Below, one piece after another: positions 8,698 to 16,217 of a DNA stretch of 64,000 bases (the first letter of the stretch is position 1; each line of letters opens with the position of its first letter). Below the pieces are notes generated by a model. It had not been told where the DNA came from and ran no database searches. It worked only from the letters and a program-made list of their open reading frames with translations. Made by a program: the position numbers and the translations under genes. Source of the stretch: Cytophagales bacterium (GTDB lineage: Bacteria > Bacteroidota > Bacteroidia > Cytophagales > Cyclobacteriaceae); NCBI GenBank assembly GCA_017303805.1, contig JAFLBQ010000001.1:1-64000 (forward strand), in the 5' to 3' direction.

Positions 8698-9485
8698 GCT
8701 TGCGTGATGAGTGTACCTTTGGTGTCGTAGCCGGTGTTTGCCAGCAAGTGCGTATGTTCTCCTATCAAAACTTCTTTTACCCCCGATTGAATAGCATTGA
8801 ATGCGTTTTCCAGTTTAGGTAGAATGCCATCGTGAAAGGAGCCCTTGGCTAAAAGCTCTTCGTAACGCGCGTAACTTAGATTACGGATAACTGAATCGGA
8901 TTTGGTTACATCCAACAACACACCTTCTTTTTCAAAACAGAAAATCAATCGCACATCAAAGTGTTTGCTTAGGGAGATGGCCAGTACCGAGGCAATTGTA
9001 TCGGCATTTGTATTTAGCATAACCCCGTTCTCGTGTGTAAGGGGCGCAAATACCGGAATTACATTTTGTTTCAACAAAAAATAGAGGAGCGTGCTGTTCA
9101 CGCTTTCGGGCGTTATGTCGCCCACGAACCCGTAATCTACCTCACCCACAGATCGTTTCTTAGCTTTAATAAGATTGCCATCGGCACCGGTTATACCCAG
9201 CGCATTGCAATGCTGGTTTTGCAATGCGGCAACAATCTGTTTGTTTACCAAGCCACCGTACACCATGGTTACCAGGTCAAGCGTAGGGGCATCGGTAATT
9301 CTACGACCTTTAATATAGTGCGATTGAATACCCAGTTGTTCGCCCAACTTGGTTGCAATCTTTCCGCCACCATGAATTAAAATTTTAGGTGCCTGAATAG
9401 ACGCGAAGTCTTTGAGAAAACCTTTCAGGGCGTTCTCATCGTCCAGCACATTGCCACCAATTTTAATAATATATAGTTTATTCAT
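8694..9485 (-). CDS. argB: N-acetylglutamate (or N-succinylglutamate) kinase
   Basis: This 263-residue amino-acid kinase has the N-terminal IIKIGGNVLDD, the glycine loop LIHGGGK, the substrate loop ITGADGNLI and TNADTIASVLA near the C-terminal half, all typical of ArgB. It phosphorylates the N-acylated glutamate to give the substrate of ArgC. The start overlaps nothing upstream (63-base spacer containing a short repeat), and its stop overlaps the argE start by four bases. Whether acetyl or succinyl is the acyl group cannot be read here. Confidence 0.93.
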   Translation of the reverse strand: MNKLYIIKIGGNVLDDENALKGFLKDFASIQAPKILIHGGGKIATKLGEQLGIQSHYIKGRRITDAPTLDLVTMVYGGLVNKQIVAALQNQHCNALGITGADGNLIKAKKRSVGEVDYGFVGDITPESVNSTLLYFLLKQNVIPVFAPLTHENGVMLNTNADTIASVLAISLSKHFDVRLIFCFEKEGVLLDVTKSDSVIRNLSYARYEELLAKGSFHDGILPKLENAFNAIQSGVKEVLIGEHTHLLANTGYDTKGTLITQA

Positions 9486-9538
9486 AGTTCTTGTTGTTAA
9501 TAGTAGGCTGTCGGCAGTAGCCAGCAGGCAGAGATAAC

Positions 9539-9557
9539 TAACTGCTTACTACCTACT
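9539..9557 (-). repeat. Short repeat at 3' end of argF', also found inside the acyl-CoA mutase gene
   Basis: On the plus strand the 19 bases TAACTGCTTACTACCTACT match 41588-41606 (TAACGGCTTACTACTTACT) at 17 of 19 positions. This copy covers the last few codons and stop of argF' and part of the spacer to argB. The surrounding spacer (9505-9530) is rich in GGCAG/GTAGGC-like words. Two copies in unrelated genes suggest a dispersed repeat rather than conserved coding sequence. Confidence 0.5.
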
Positions 9558-10532
9558 TTTTAAAAGTTCCGCCAACACAGCCTGCGCAGCCCATACACGA
9601 TTGCCAGCTTGTTGGGTAACAATGCTGTTGGGTCCATCCAGAATCTCATCGCTCAACTCTACATTTCTTCGCACCGGTAAGCAATGCATAACCCGGGCGT
9701 TGTTGGTTGCAGCAAGTTTTTCATTTGTTAACATCCACTCCGGGTCGTTGCAGTAAATTTTGCCGTAGTCTTTGTAGGTACTCCAGTTTTTAATATACAC
9801 AAAGTCTGCGTCTTTCAGGGCTTCATCCTGATTGTGGGTTATGGTTGCCCCGCGCGTAAATCTTTCATCCAACTCATAGTCTTCCGGGTGTGTGATTACG
9901 AAATCTGCCTCGCCCCACGCGGTAATCCATTGTGCAAAACTGTTAGCTACACATTGGGGCAAAGCCTTTACGTGGGGTGCCCACGTTAGTACAATTTTGG
10001 GTTTTACCTCGCCCCCGGCCCCCCTCCGGGGTAGAGCGGAGGAATTCCACGTCTCCTGAATAGTAATCAGGTCTGTAAGACTTTGTAACGGGTGTAATGT
10101 TGCGCTTTCTAAACTTAACACCGGCACACCGGCATACTTTATAAACTGGTTAATATAAAGTTCACTATAGTCATCGCTCTTATTTTGCAGCGAAGGGAAG
10201 GTGCGTACCCCTAAGATGTCAAAATACTTTCCTAGCACGGGGGCCGCTTCTTTCACGTGCTCTACCGTGCTGCCACTCATAATAGCTTCGTCTTCAAACT
10301 CAAGCATCCAACCATCTTGCCCCACATTCAATACGATTGCATCCATGCCCAGATTTTTAGCGGCAATTTGGGTACTCATGCGGGTACGCATGCTGGGATT
10401 TAGGAAAAGCATCCCCAACCGTTTGCGATCGCCCAGGTGTGCGTCTTTAAATGGGTTCGCTTTATAGGCGAGCGCGTTGGTAATCAGGTGCGCAAGGTTT
10501 TCAACTTCATTTACAGAAAGAAAGTTTTTCAT
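9549..10532 (-). CDS. argF': N-acyl-L-ornithine carbamoyltransferase (N-succinyl/N-acetyl type)
   Basis: This 327-residue transcarbamylase transfers a carbamoyl group to acylated ornithine. Family signs are the phosphate loop FLNPSMRTRMST (44-55), the HPLQSLTD motif near 147 and the C-terminal MHCLPVRRNVE. Unlike classical ArgF it has the long block GQDGWMLEF and the loop GSTVEH of the Bacteroides/Xanthomonas branch. Residue 90, preceding EH, is Val; as I recall it is Pro in the Bacteroides succinylornithine enzyme and Glu in the Xanthomonas acetylornithine enzyme. Residues 163-177 are an extra, repeat-derived segment. The ATG overlaps the argD stop by four bases. The acyl-ornithine branch is secure; the acyl group is not. 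Confidence 0.92.
   Translation of the reverse strand: MKNFLSVNEVENLAHLITNALAYKANPFKDAHLGDRKRLGMLFLNPSMRTRMSTQIAAKNLGMDAIVLNVGQDGWMLEFEDEAIMSGSTVEHVKEAAPVLGKYFDILGVRTFPSLQNKSDDYSELYINQFIKYAGVPVLSLESATLHPLQSLTDLITIQETWNSSALPRRGAGGEVKPKIVLTWAPHVKALPQCVANSFAQWITAWGEADFVITHPEDYELDERFTRGATITHNQDEALKDADFVYIKNWSTYKDYGKIYCNDPEWMLTNEKLAATNNARVMHCLPVRRNVELSDEILDGPNSIVTQQAGNRVWAAQAVLAELLKSR
10006..10042 (-). repeat. Palindromic GC-rich repeat inserted in frame in argF'
   Basis: The plus strand reads ACCTCGCCCCCGGC, then CCCCTCCGGGG, then AGAGCGGAGG. The same pattern (A-CCTC-CCCCGGCC, CTCCGGAG core, GAGG end) is found at 39915-39948 inside the mutase gene and, more diverged, at 14378-14415 before argG. 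Here it is translated as an LPRRGAGGEVK segment, about residues 166-177 of the carbamoyltransferase, where family members go directly from TIQE-like to KPKIVLTW-like sequence. Its palindromic core and occurrence in three places mark it as a dispersed element. Confidence 0.7.
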
Positions 10533-11665
10533 AAGGCAGCTACCGGTTTTAATTCAACGGCAAGCGCCTCCAACAATATGTCGGCTTCGGGTTTTGTAAG
10601 GGCAAGGGATGGTAACAGCCGCACGGTATTGGGTTTAGCTTCGCCAGTAAAAATATGATGTTTGAAGAGCAAATCCTTACGCAATCCGGCTAACGATTCG
10701 GGTAAATCAAATCCAATCATTAAGCCCTTACCACGGATTTCCAAAATGGAAGCAAACGTTGCAAGTTGATTCATCCAATACTGGCCCAGGGTGGCTGCAT
10801 GGTGCACCAGGTTTTCTTTTTCAATAACTTCCAGTACGGCAAGCCCGGCCGCGCAGGCAAGGTAGTTACCACCAAATGTAGTACCCAGCATGCCGCTCCA
10901 GGGTTTTATGTGCGAATGGATGAGCACACCGCCAATTGGAAAACCATTACCCATTCCTTTTGCAATTGTTATTAGGTCGCCCGCTATGCCTGCATGCTGG
11001 TGGGCAAAGAATTTTCCGGTGCGGCCGTAGCCGGATTGTACTTCATCTAAAATTAGTAAGGCCCCGGCTTGTTTTGCTTTTTGCGCAATGTGCTTTAAGA
11101 AGGCGTCATCAGGAATCTGAATGCCACCCACACCTTGTATGCCTTCAATAATTACTGCTGCGATGGAGTTATCAATAGCCGCATCGAAGGCAGCCCGATC
11201 ATTCAAGGGCAAAAAAACAATTTCATGACCTGCATTAAATGGGGCTACAATTTTAGGGTTATCGGTAGCGGCCACAGCGCCCGAGGTGCGGCCATGAAAT
11301 GCTTTTTTAAAAGCGATTATTTTTTTTCTTCCGGTAACAAACGAAGCGAGCTTCAATGCATTTTCGTTTGCTTCGGCACCGGAGTTACACAAAAAGAGTT
11401 GGTGTTCAGGATATCCTGAAAGTTGCCCCAGTTTGTCGGCCAGCTTTTCCTGTAAAGAATTTTTAACACTGTTGGAGTAAAAACTGATTTTATCCAGTTG
11501 GCTCTTGAGGGCCTCTACAAAATGCGGATGGTTATGCCCGATAGAAATAACGGCATGCCCACCATAGAGATCTAAATATTTTTTTCCTTCGCTATCCCAT
11601 AGCCACGAGCCAGAGGCTTTTACGGGTTCGATGGGGAACAGGGGGTATACGTCAAATAGTTTCAT
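10529..11665 (-). CDS. argD: Acetylornithine (acylornithine) aminotransferase
   Basis: This 378-residue class III PLP aminotransferase converts N-acylglutamate semialdehyde to N-acylornithine. It shows the glycine-rich NSGAEANENALK, the FHGRTSGA motif, ILDEVQSGYGRTGK with the PLP-ring aspartate, and TIAKGMGNGFPIGG, whose lysine forms the Schiff base. Start ATG 11665 follows a 71-base spacer that contains one of two inverted repeats flanking the S23 gene. The stop overlaps argF'. Assignment is strong from motifs and context. Confidence 0.94.
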   Translation of the reverse strand: MKLFDVYPLFPIEPVKASGSWLWDSEGKKYLDLYGGHAVISIGHNHPHFVEALKSQLDKISFYSNSVKNSLQEKLADKLGQLSGYPEHQLFLCNSGAEANENALKLASFVTGRKKIIAFKKAFHGRTSGAVAATDNPKIVAPFNAGHEIVFLPLNDRAAFDAAIDNSIAAVIIEGIQGVGGIQIPDDAFLKHIAQKAKQAGALLILDEVQSGYGRTGKFFAHQHAGIAGDLITIAKGMGNGFPIGGVLIHSHIKPWSGMLGTTFGGNYLACAAGLAVLEVIEKENLVHHAATLGQYWMNQLATFASILEIRGKGLMIGFDLPESLAGLRKDLLFKHHIFTGEAKPNTVRLLPSLALTKPEADILLEALAVELKPVAAL

Positions 11666-11685
11666 TCTTTATAGTTTTTGAGCGG

Positions 11686-11720
11686 AAAGCTTTAAAGCTG
11701 AAAGCGTGAAGCGTAAAGCT
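11686..11720. repeat. Left inverted repeat flanking the S23 gene
   Basis: The sequence AAAGCTTTAAAGCTGAAAGC plus GTGAAGCGTAAAGCT reappears in reverse complement, with a few mismatches and short indels, at 12104-12142 on the other side of the S23-type gene. The shared core is TTAAAGCTGAAAGC followed by TGAAGC and TAAAGCT. The pair brackets the gene and its spacers (about 455 bases end to end). Confidence 0.6.
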
Positions 11721-11736
11721 GTGTGGTTCATTAGAT

Positions 11737-12090
11737 TTAATTTCTGACTGTCTTGATTAATGATATTAGCATGGCCTTAGCTTCACCAACTTGTTGGCTT
11801 ATTCTTTCATAGTCAGTTTTCTGCAAGTAATCCAACTGAAACGAAAGCATTATCAAATACTCAGATTCCTGACATGAGCCTAATGCGATCTGAAGAAAAT
11901 TGGCAAAATCTTTCTCAGTGTATTTGCCGCATCCTTCTACAATATTATTTGCAACGGACACAATTGATCTGCGAAGCTGACTCGTTAGACCGAATTGTTC
12001 TTCTTTAGGAAAAGCCTTGGTAATCCGATAGACATCCAGAACATTCTCATGCGCCTTCTGCCAAACAAGCAATTTTTTATAGTCTTTCAT
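11737..12090 (-). CDS. Four-helix bundle protein of the S23/IVS family
   Basis: This 117-residue protein matches the S23 ribosomal/intervening-sequence family: the N-terminal KKLLVWQKAHE, then LTSQLRRSIVSVANNIVEGCG and the terminal amphipathic helices with SCQESEYLI. Relatives are encoded in intervening sequences of 23S rRNA genes, as stand-alone genes in Bacteroidota, and in a related form (Avd) beside diversity-generating retroelements. They form pentameric nucleic-acid-binding bundles. No reverse transcriptase or rRNA is nearby. It interrupts the arginine operon between argC and argD in the same orientation and is bracketed by inverted repeats, which suggests it arrived as a unit. Function here is unknown. 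Confidence 0.85.
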   Translation of the reverse strand: MKDYKKLLVWQKAHENVLDVYRITKAFPKEEQFGLTSQLRRSIVSVANNIVEGCGKYTEKDFANFLQIALGSCQESEYLIMLSFQLDYLQKTDYERISQQVGEAKAMLISLIKTVRN

Positions 12091-12103
12091 TTTAGTCTAT
12101 CCT

Positions 12104-12142
12104 AGCTTTAAGCTTCAAGGCTTTTCTGCTTTCAGCTTAAAA
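12104..12142. repeat. Right inverted repeat flanking the S23 gene
   Basis: The sequence AGCTTTAAGCTTCAAGGC, then TTTTCTGCTTTCAGCTTAAAA is an imperfect reverse complement of 11686-11720. It overlaps the stop codon of argC (12137-12139). Together with the left copy it encloses the S23 gene. Confidence 0.6.
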
Positions 12143-13108
12143 CACATTTCCTTTTAGCTTTAATCCTTCAGATTCATCCAATCCAAACATCAAATTCATA
12201 TTCTGCACGGCTTGGCCGCTGGCTCCTTTTAATAAATTATCCGTAATAGAATGAATGGCGAGCTTGTCGCCAACTTTTTCAAGGCTAGTGAAGCATTTGT
12301 TGGTGTTTACCACTTGCTTCAAATCAATAGTATCGTTGCTTACATGTGTGAAGGGATGCGAGGCGTAAAAATCTTCATAACGTTTAAGCACCTCATCCAG
12401 CGTAAGCTGGGTGGTAACAACCGAGGTTACAAAAATGCCGCGGGTAAAATCGCCACGCCAGGGCACAAAGTTTACTTCGCCACCAAATGTAGGCTGTAAT
12501 TTTTTTAAGGTTTGATTGATCTCTCCCAAGTGCTGGTGGCTAAGTGTTTTATAAGCCGAGATATTGTTGGCGCGCCAGGTAAAGTGGGTAGTGTCTTGCA
12601 ACTTTTGGCCGGCCCCGGTTGAGCCCGTAATGCCGGTGGTATAAACGGTAGATAACAAACCCGCCTGGGCCAGCGGTAACAAGCCCAACTGAATGGTAGT
12701 TGCAAAGCAGCCCGGGTTGGCAATGTTTTTTGCTTGCCGGATTTTATCACGCTGAAATTCTGGCAGGCCATAAACAAATTCCCGATCGCCAGCCTTATCG
12801 CCTAAGCGGAAGTCGTTGCCTAAATCGATTATGCGGGTGGTTGATGCAAAATTTTGCTCGCTAAGCAATTTTTTACTCTCGCCATGGCTAAGACAGAGAA
12901 ACAAAACATCAACCGGTTGGTTGAAATCGGCAGCGTAAATCAAGTCCGTTTCGCCAATCAAGTCGGTGTGTGTAGTGGTTACTGGTTTACCTGCCTGGCT
13001 GCGACTTTGTACAAAGGAAACTTCTACTTGTGGGTGATTCAATAGCAATCGCAATGTTTCGCCACCCGTGTAGCCAGCCCCACCAATAATTCCTGCTTTT
13101 ATTTTCAT
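12137..13108 (-). CDS. argC: N-acetyl-gamma-glutamyl-phosphate reductase
   Basis: This 323-residue NADPH-dependent reductase turns N-acylglutamyl phosphate into the semialdehyde. The Rossmann start is GIIGGAGYTGGETLRLLL, the catalytic cysteine lies in ANPGCFATTIQLGLLPL, and the C-terminal GASGQAVQNMNLMFG is typical of ArgC. The last residues and stop lie in the right inverted repeat of the S23 cassette. The ATG at 13108 follows a 71-base hairpin-containing spacer after argG. Confidence 0.95.
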   Translation of the reverse strand: MKIKAGIIGGAGYTGGETLRLLLNHPQVEVSFVQSRSQAGKPVTTTHTDLIGETDLIYAADFNQPVDVLFLCLSHGESKKLLSEQNFASTTRIIDLGNDFRLGDKAGDREFVYGLPEFQRDKIRQAKNIANPGCFATTIQLGLLPLAQAGLLSTVYTTGITGSTGAGQKLQDTTHFTWRANNISAYKTLSHQHLGEINQTLKKLQPTFGGEVNFVPWRGDFTRGIFVTSVVTTQLTLDEVLKRYEDFYASHPFTHVSNDTIDLKQVVNTNKCFTSLEKVGDKLAIHSITDNLLKGASGQAVQNMNLMFGLDESEGLKLKGNVF

Positions 13109-13118
13109 GCTTTTAGAG

Positions 13119-13176
13119 TTGAAAGTTTTGAGTTAAAAGTTGAAAGAAGCATTTACTTACACTTTTAACTTTCAAC
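13119..13176. repeat. Hairpin-forming AT-rich spacer between argG and argC
   Basis: Bases 13119-13140 (GTTGAAAG, five extra bases, AGTTAAAAGT) pair with 13161-13176 (ACTTTTAACTTTCAAC). The spacer fills nearly all of the 71 bases between two genes of one operon, so it could be an mRNA processing or partial termination structure, or simply a dispersed repeat. No T run follows on the transcribed strand. Confidence 0.45.
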
Positions 13177-13179
13177 ATA

Positions 13180-14376
13180 TTACTTCTTTTCCGCTTCTTG
13201 CTTTACCTGATAATAAATCCCAACCTGGTTGCCGAAAATTTTGGTAAACCCTTTCACATCGTCACCCGTCCAACCCAAGTTCATTTCGCCATACTTTCCA
13301 AACTTAGCCGACATCAGGTCGTACCGGGAGGTAATGCCATTAATCTGGAACCGGTAGGGGTAGAGTGTAATAGAAACTTCGCCCGTAACATTCTGCTGCG
13401 AACTGGTTAAGAAGGCTTCCATATCGCGCATAACGGGATCCAGGTATTGCCCTTCGTGCAACCAATTACCATAGAACTGCGCCAACTGATCTTTCCAACT
13501 CAATTGCCATTTGGTAAGCACGTGTTTTTCCAGCGCGTGGTGCGCTTTAACAATCAGCACGGGCGCGGCCGCTTCAAACCCAACGCGGCCCTTTATACCA
13601 ATAATTGTATCGCCCACATGGATGTCGCGGCCAATGCCAAACGCACCGGCAAGCGCCTGCAAGGTATGAATGGCTTCTACCGGGTGGCTCTGCTTTCCAT
13701 TTACAGAAATCAACTCACCCTTTTCAAATCCTAATTTTACCTCCTCGCTGTCTTTTCTTGTAACCTGGGTTGGCCAGGCCTCTTCCGGCAGTTGGCCTAA
13801 TGAGTTGAGGGTTTCTTTTCCGCCTACCGATGTGCCCCAGATACCTTTATTAATAGAGTACTTTGCCTTTTCGGCACTAAAGTGAATGCCTTTGGTTTTT
13901 AAAAAGGCAACTTCTTCTTCGCGACTTAATTTTTTATCGCGTATTGGCGTAATAATTTCAGCACCCGGGTGCAGGATTTGAATAATCATGTCAAAGCGCA
14001 CCTGGTCGTTGCCGGCACCCGTGCTGCCATGGGCAACTGCATCGGCATTTAGTTCTTTGGCATAGCTGGCTGCCGCCAATGCCTGGCTCATTCGTTCGGC
14101 ACTTACACTTAGCGGATAGGTTCCGTTTTTCAGTACGTTGCCAAACACGAGGTAGCGGATTACTTTATCGTAATAGTTGCGGGTTTCGTCTATGGTTTTA
14201 TGCGATGCCACACCCAGGCTCAGCGCCCGCTTCTCAATCTCTTTTACTTCTTCTGCGCTAAACCCACCGGTATTCACCGTAAGGGTGTGTACCTCGTACC
14301 CTAAATCTTTGGAGAGATAAATGGCACAGTACGAAGTGTCCAGGCCGCCACTAAATGCTAAAACTACCTTTTTCAT
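13180..14376 (-). CDS. argG: Argininosuccinate synthase
   Basis: This 398-residue enzyme joins citrulline and aspartate using ATP. The N-terminal pyrophosphatase loop is AFSGGLDTSYCAI, the second signature is AHGSTGAGNDQVRFD, and the C-terminal RYDLMSAKFGKYGEMN is as in bacterial ArgG. The 90-base gap to the upstream GNAT gene contains a palindromic repeat directly before the ATG. Motifs and context are unambiguous. Confidence 0.96.
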   Translation of the reverse strand: MKKVVLAFSGGLDTSYCAIYLSKDLGYEVHTLTVNTGGFSAEEVKEIEKRALSLGVASHKTIDETRNYYDKVIRYLVFGNVLKNGTYPLSVSAERMSQALAAASYAKELNADAVAHGSTGAGNDQVRFDMIIQILHPGAEIITPIRDKKLSREEEVAFLKTKGIHFSAEKAKYSINKGIWGTSVGGKETLNSLGQLPEEAWPTQVTRKDSEEVKLGFEKGELISVNGKQSHPVEAIHTLQALAGAFGIGRDIHVGDTIIGIKGRVGFEAAAPVLIVKAHHALEKHVLTKWQLSWKDQLAQFYGNWLHEGQYLDPVMRDMEAFLTSSQQNVTGEVSITLYPYRFQINGITSRYDLMSAKFGKYGEMNLGWTGDDVKGFTKIFGNQVGIYYQVKQEAEKK

Positions 14377-14377
14377 A

Positions 14378-14415
14378 ATCTCGCCTCCGGCCTTGCTCCC
14401 GAAGGAGTGGCGGAG
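14378..14415. repeat. Palindromic GC-rich repeat immediately upstream of argG
   Basis: The plus strand reads ATCTCGCCTCCGGCC, TTGCTCCCGAAGGAG, TGGCGGAG. The order of words (CTC-CC-CCGGCC, then a CTCC/GGAG palindrome, then a terminal CGGAG) is shared with the in-frame copies in argF' (10006-10042) and the mutase gene (39915-39948). This copy begins one base before the argG start, so it forms most of the leader of that gene. Confidence 0.6.
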
Positions 14416-14466
14416 TTCGTTTAAAATTTAAGTTTGAAATTTAATTAGAACGCCATCGTTTGGTTG

Positions 14467-15219
14467 TTACCAAAAGAACAAGAAACTAAGAAAGGACGAC
14501 CTTTTCTTACCTTCTTCGTTTTGCTGCTGTTTCTTCCAGCTTTTCAAAAGCACAAATTGTTTAAAGCGAACCCAGCGTTCGAACAATTTGAAGTTGCCTT
14601 TAAACTCGCGCTTCTTGTGTTGCTCCAGGGTACCTTCCGGAGTAACTACGGTTTTGGCTAACTCGGCTTTCTTCTTGGCATCTTCTACCGGATCGAACAA
14701 CATGGCGGTACACATGCAGTTCTTACGGCCTTTGGCCATCAGAATCTCGTAGTTCACGCAACTGCGGCACCCCTTCCAGAATTCTTCATCGGTAGTAAGT
14801 TCACTGTAGGTTACCGGCTCGTAGCCAAGGTCTGAATTGATTTTCATTACCGCCAAACCGGTGGTAAGCCCAAAGATTTTGGCATCGGGGTATTTCTTCC
14901 GCGAAAGCTCAAATACTTTGCGCTTAATTTCGGTAGCAACACCTGTTTTACGGAACGGGGGCGAAACAATTAACCCGGAGTTAGCCACATACTTTTCGTG
15001 TTGCCATGCTTCGATGTAGCAAAAGCCTACCCAGGTGCCATCTTGAGTAACGGCAATTACTGCTTTGCCCTCTTCCATTTTCATCTTCACATAGTCGGGC
15101 GAGCGTTGGGCAATGCCGGTGCCTCTTGCTTTGGCAGATTCGGCCATCTCGGTAGTGATGGTTTCTGCGTAATGTGTGTCATTGGCCGTAGCCGCTCTGA
15201 CAATTATATTATTATCCAA
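14467..15219 (-). CDS. GNAT-family acyltransferase, candidate N-acylglutamate synthase
   Basis: This 250-residue protein has a GNAT core (GTWVGFCYIEAW, then GLIVSPPFRKTGVATEIKR with the acyl-CoA loop). After it come four cysteines in a C-x2-C-x13-C-x-C arrangement (151, 154, 168, 170), which looks like a metal-binding knuckle, and a basic C-terminal tail. No in-frame ATG exists near the expected start, so the TTG at 15219 (MDNNIIVRAAT) is chosen. It is the first gene of the arginine operon, which otherwise lacks argA or argJ. It probably makes N-acetyl- or N-succinylglutamate, an inference from position. Confidence 0.75.
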   Translation of the reverse strand: MDNNIIVRAATANDTHYAETITTEMAESAKARGTGIAQRSPDYVKMKMEEGKAVIAVTQDGTWVGFCYIEAWQHEKYVANSGLIVSPPFRKTGVATEIKRKVFELSRKKYPDAKIFGLTTGLAVMKINSDLGYEPVTYSELTTDEEFWKGCRSCVNYEILMAKGRKNCMCTAMLFDPVEDAKKKAELAKTVVTPEGTLEQHKKREFKGNFKLFERWVRFKQFVLLKSWKKQQQNEEGKKRSSFLSFLFFW

Positions 15220-15593
15220 AGTTGTATTCGTTAAAAAATTGAAACAAGAAAAAATGCGTTGGAAGCACTTTAAGGCGAAACCCGCCTAGCGGATCGCCAT
15301 ACAATTGTTTGTAAAGGAGATGGTATCAGATCCTGATCTGCCTTCGATAGCTTCTGAACCCCGGGCGGGGCAAGCAATCGGTACACATGAGCGTAAGTGC
15401 CGGAAGGGCGTGGCTGAACAACATGTCAGCGGGCTCAAAAGGTGTGGTGGTTGTTTTCAATTTCGGTGGTTGCGTTTAAATCAGTTAGATAAAAGGCATC
15501 AGAAAAAGTTTTTACAAAATTAATGCATAAGCAAACGAATATTTCAATAGTTGGTTCATTTTTATGAAAAGATTTTTCTCAAGCGCCTAACGA
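15220..15593. other. 374-base intergenic region between arginine operon and dedA
   Basis: No convincing gene is present. The region should hold the arginine operon promoter and the divergent dedA promoter. Visible structure: a perfect dyad CAGATC-CT-GATCTG at 15327-15340, and a GGCG/CGCC-ended inverted structure at 15273-15297. No clear TAnnTTTG element or ArgR-type box could be picked out with confidence. A short open frame at 15305-15523 lacks protein-like composition. Confidence 0.5.
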
Positions 15594-16169
15594 ATGGAAA
15601 GTTTTCTGGAGCAGTATGGATACCTGGCACTGATACTCGGCACTTTTATGGAAGGCGAAGTAGCTATTCTGGTAGCCTCTTCACTTATCCACCTCGGCTT
15701 GTTTCAGTTTCCGGTTACAGTGGTGGTGGCATTTCTGGGGTCTTTTATCAGCGATTGGATGTATTACCTCATCGGTCGCTTTAACGGGAAGTATTTTGTA
15801 GCACACCGGCCGGCACTGGCAGCCCGGGTAGAACCGGTTACTCAATTTTTTATCCGGCACAAACTACAGATCCTGTTCAGCTACCGGTTCCTCTATGGCT
15901 TTCGCATTATCATTCCGCTGGTTGTGGGCATGAGTGGCCTGCGGCCAATGGTTTACCTGGTGTACAGCCTGGTTTCGGGGTTGGTATGGGCTACCCTGGT
16001 AAGTACTTTCGGGTATTGGGTAGGGCGCTTGTTCGAATTAAGAGCCAAGTCGTTTGAAGAGAACTTTTTGTTGATCGTGCTGGGCTTTGGCGCTTTTGGG
16101 CTGATGGTAGGTTACTTCATACGCAGAATGGCCACGCGAAAGATGAAACTATCGGAGCCGGAACATTAG
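15594..16169 (+). CDS. DedA-family membrane protein
   Basis: This 191-residue protein has the DedA/VTT topology: a re-entrant loop near GTFMEGEVAILVASSL (residues 17-32), the following FLGSFISDWMYYLIGR, and the conserved arginine block FSYRFLYGFRIIIPLVVGMSG. DedA proteins are lipid scramblases or flippases for undecaprenyl phosphate or phosphatidylethanolamine and act in the inner membrane. It stands alone, divergent from the arginine operon. The first ATG (15594) fits the usual family N-terminus. Which lipid it handles cannot be told. Confidence 0.88.
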   Translation: MESFLEQYGYLALILGTFMEGEVAILVASSLIHLGLFQFPVTVVVAFLGSFISDWMYYLIGRFNGKYFVAHRPALAARVEPVTQFFIRHKLQILFSYRFLYGFRIIIPLVVGMSGLRPMVYLVYSLVSGLVWATLVSTFGYWVGRLFELRAKSFEENFLLIVLGFGAFGLMVGYFIRRMATRKMKLSEPEH

Positions 16170-16199
16170 ACTTCTGAACGGGAATTTTTTAGGCTGGCG

Positions 16200-16207
16200 T
16201 ATATTTG
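16200..16207 (+). promoter_or_regulatory. -7 promoter element of the MFS gene
   Basis: TATATTTG matches the Bacteroidota -7 consensus TAnnTTTG and ends 10 bases before the ATG at 16218. No good -33 TTG at the usual spacing is seen. Confidence 0.5.
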
Positions 16208-16217
16208 CACTTTCATT

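Noticed and set aside
11737-12090. A diversity-generating retroelement suggested by the S23/Avd-like fold
   Set aside because: No reverse transcriptase, template or variable repeat is found in the window; the sequence fits the common stand-alone S23 family.
15305-15523. 72-codon open frame in the arginine operon leader region
   Set aside because: No protein-like composition, no family resemblance and no start context; treated as intergenic.
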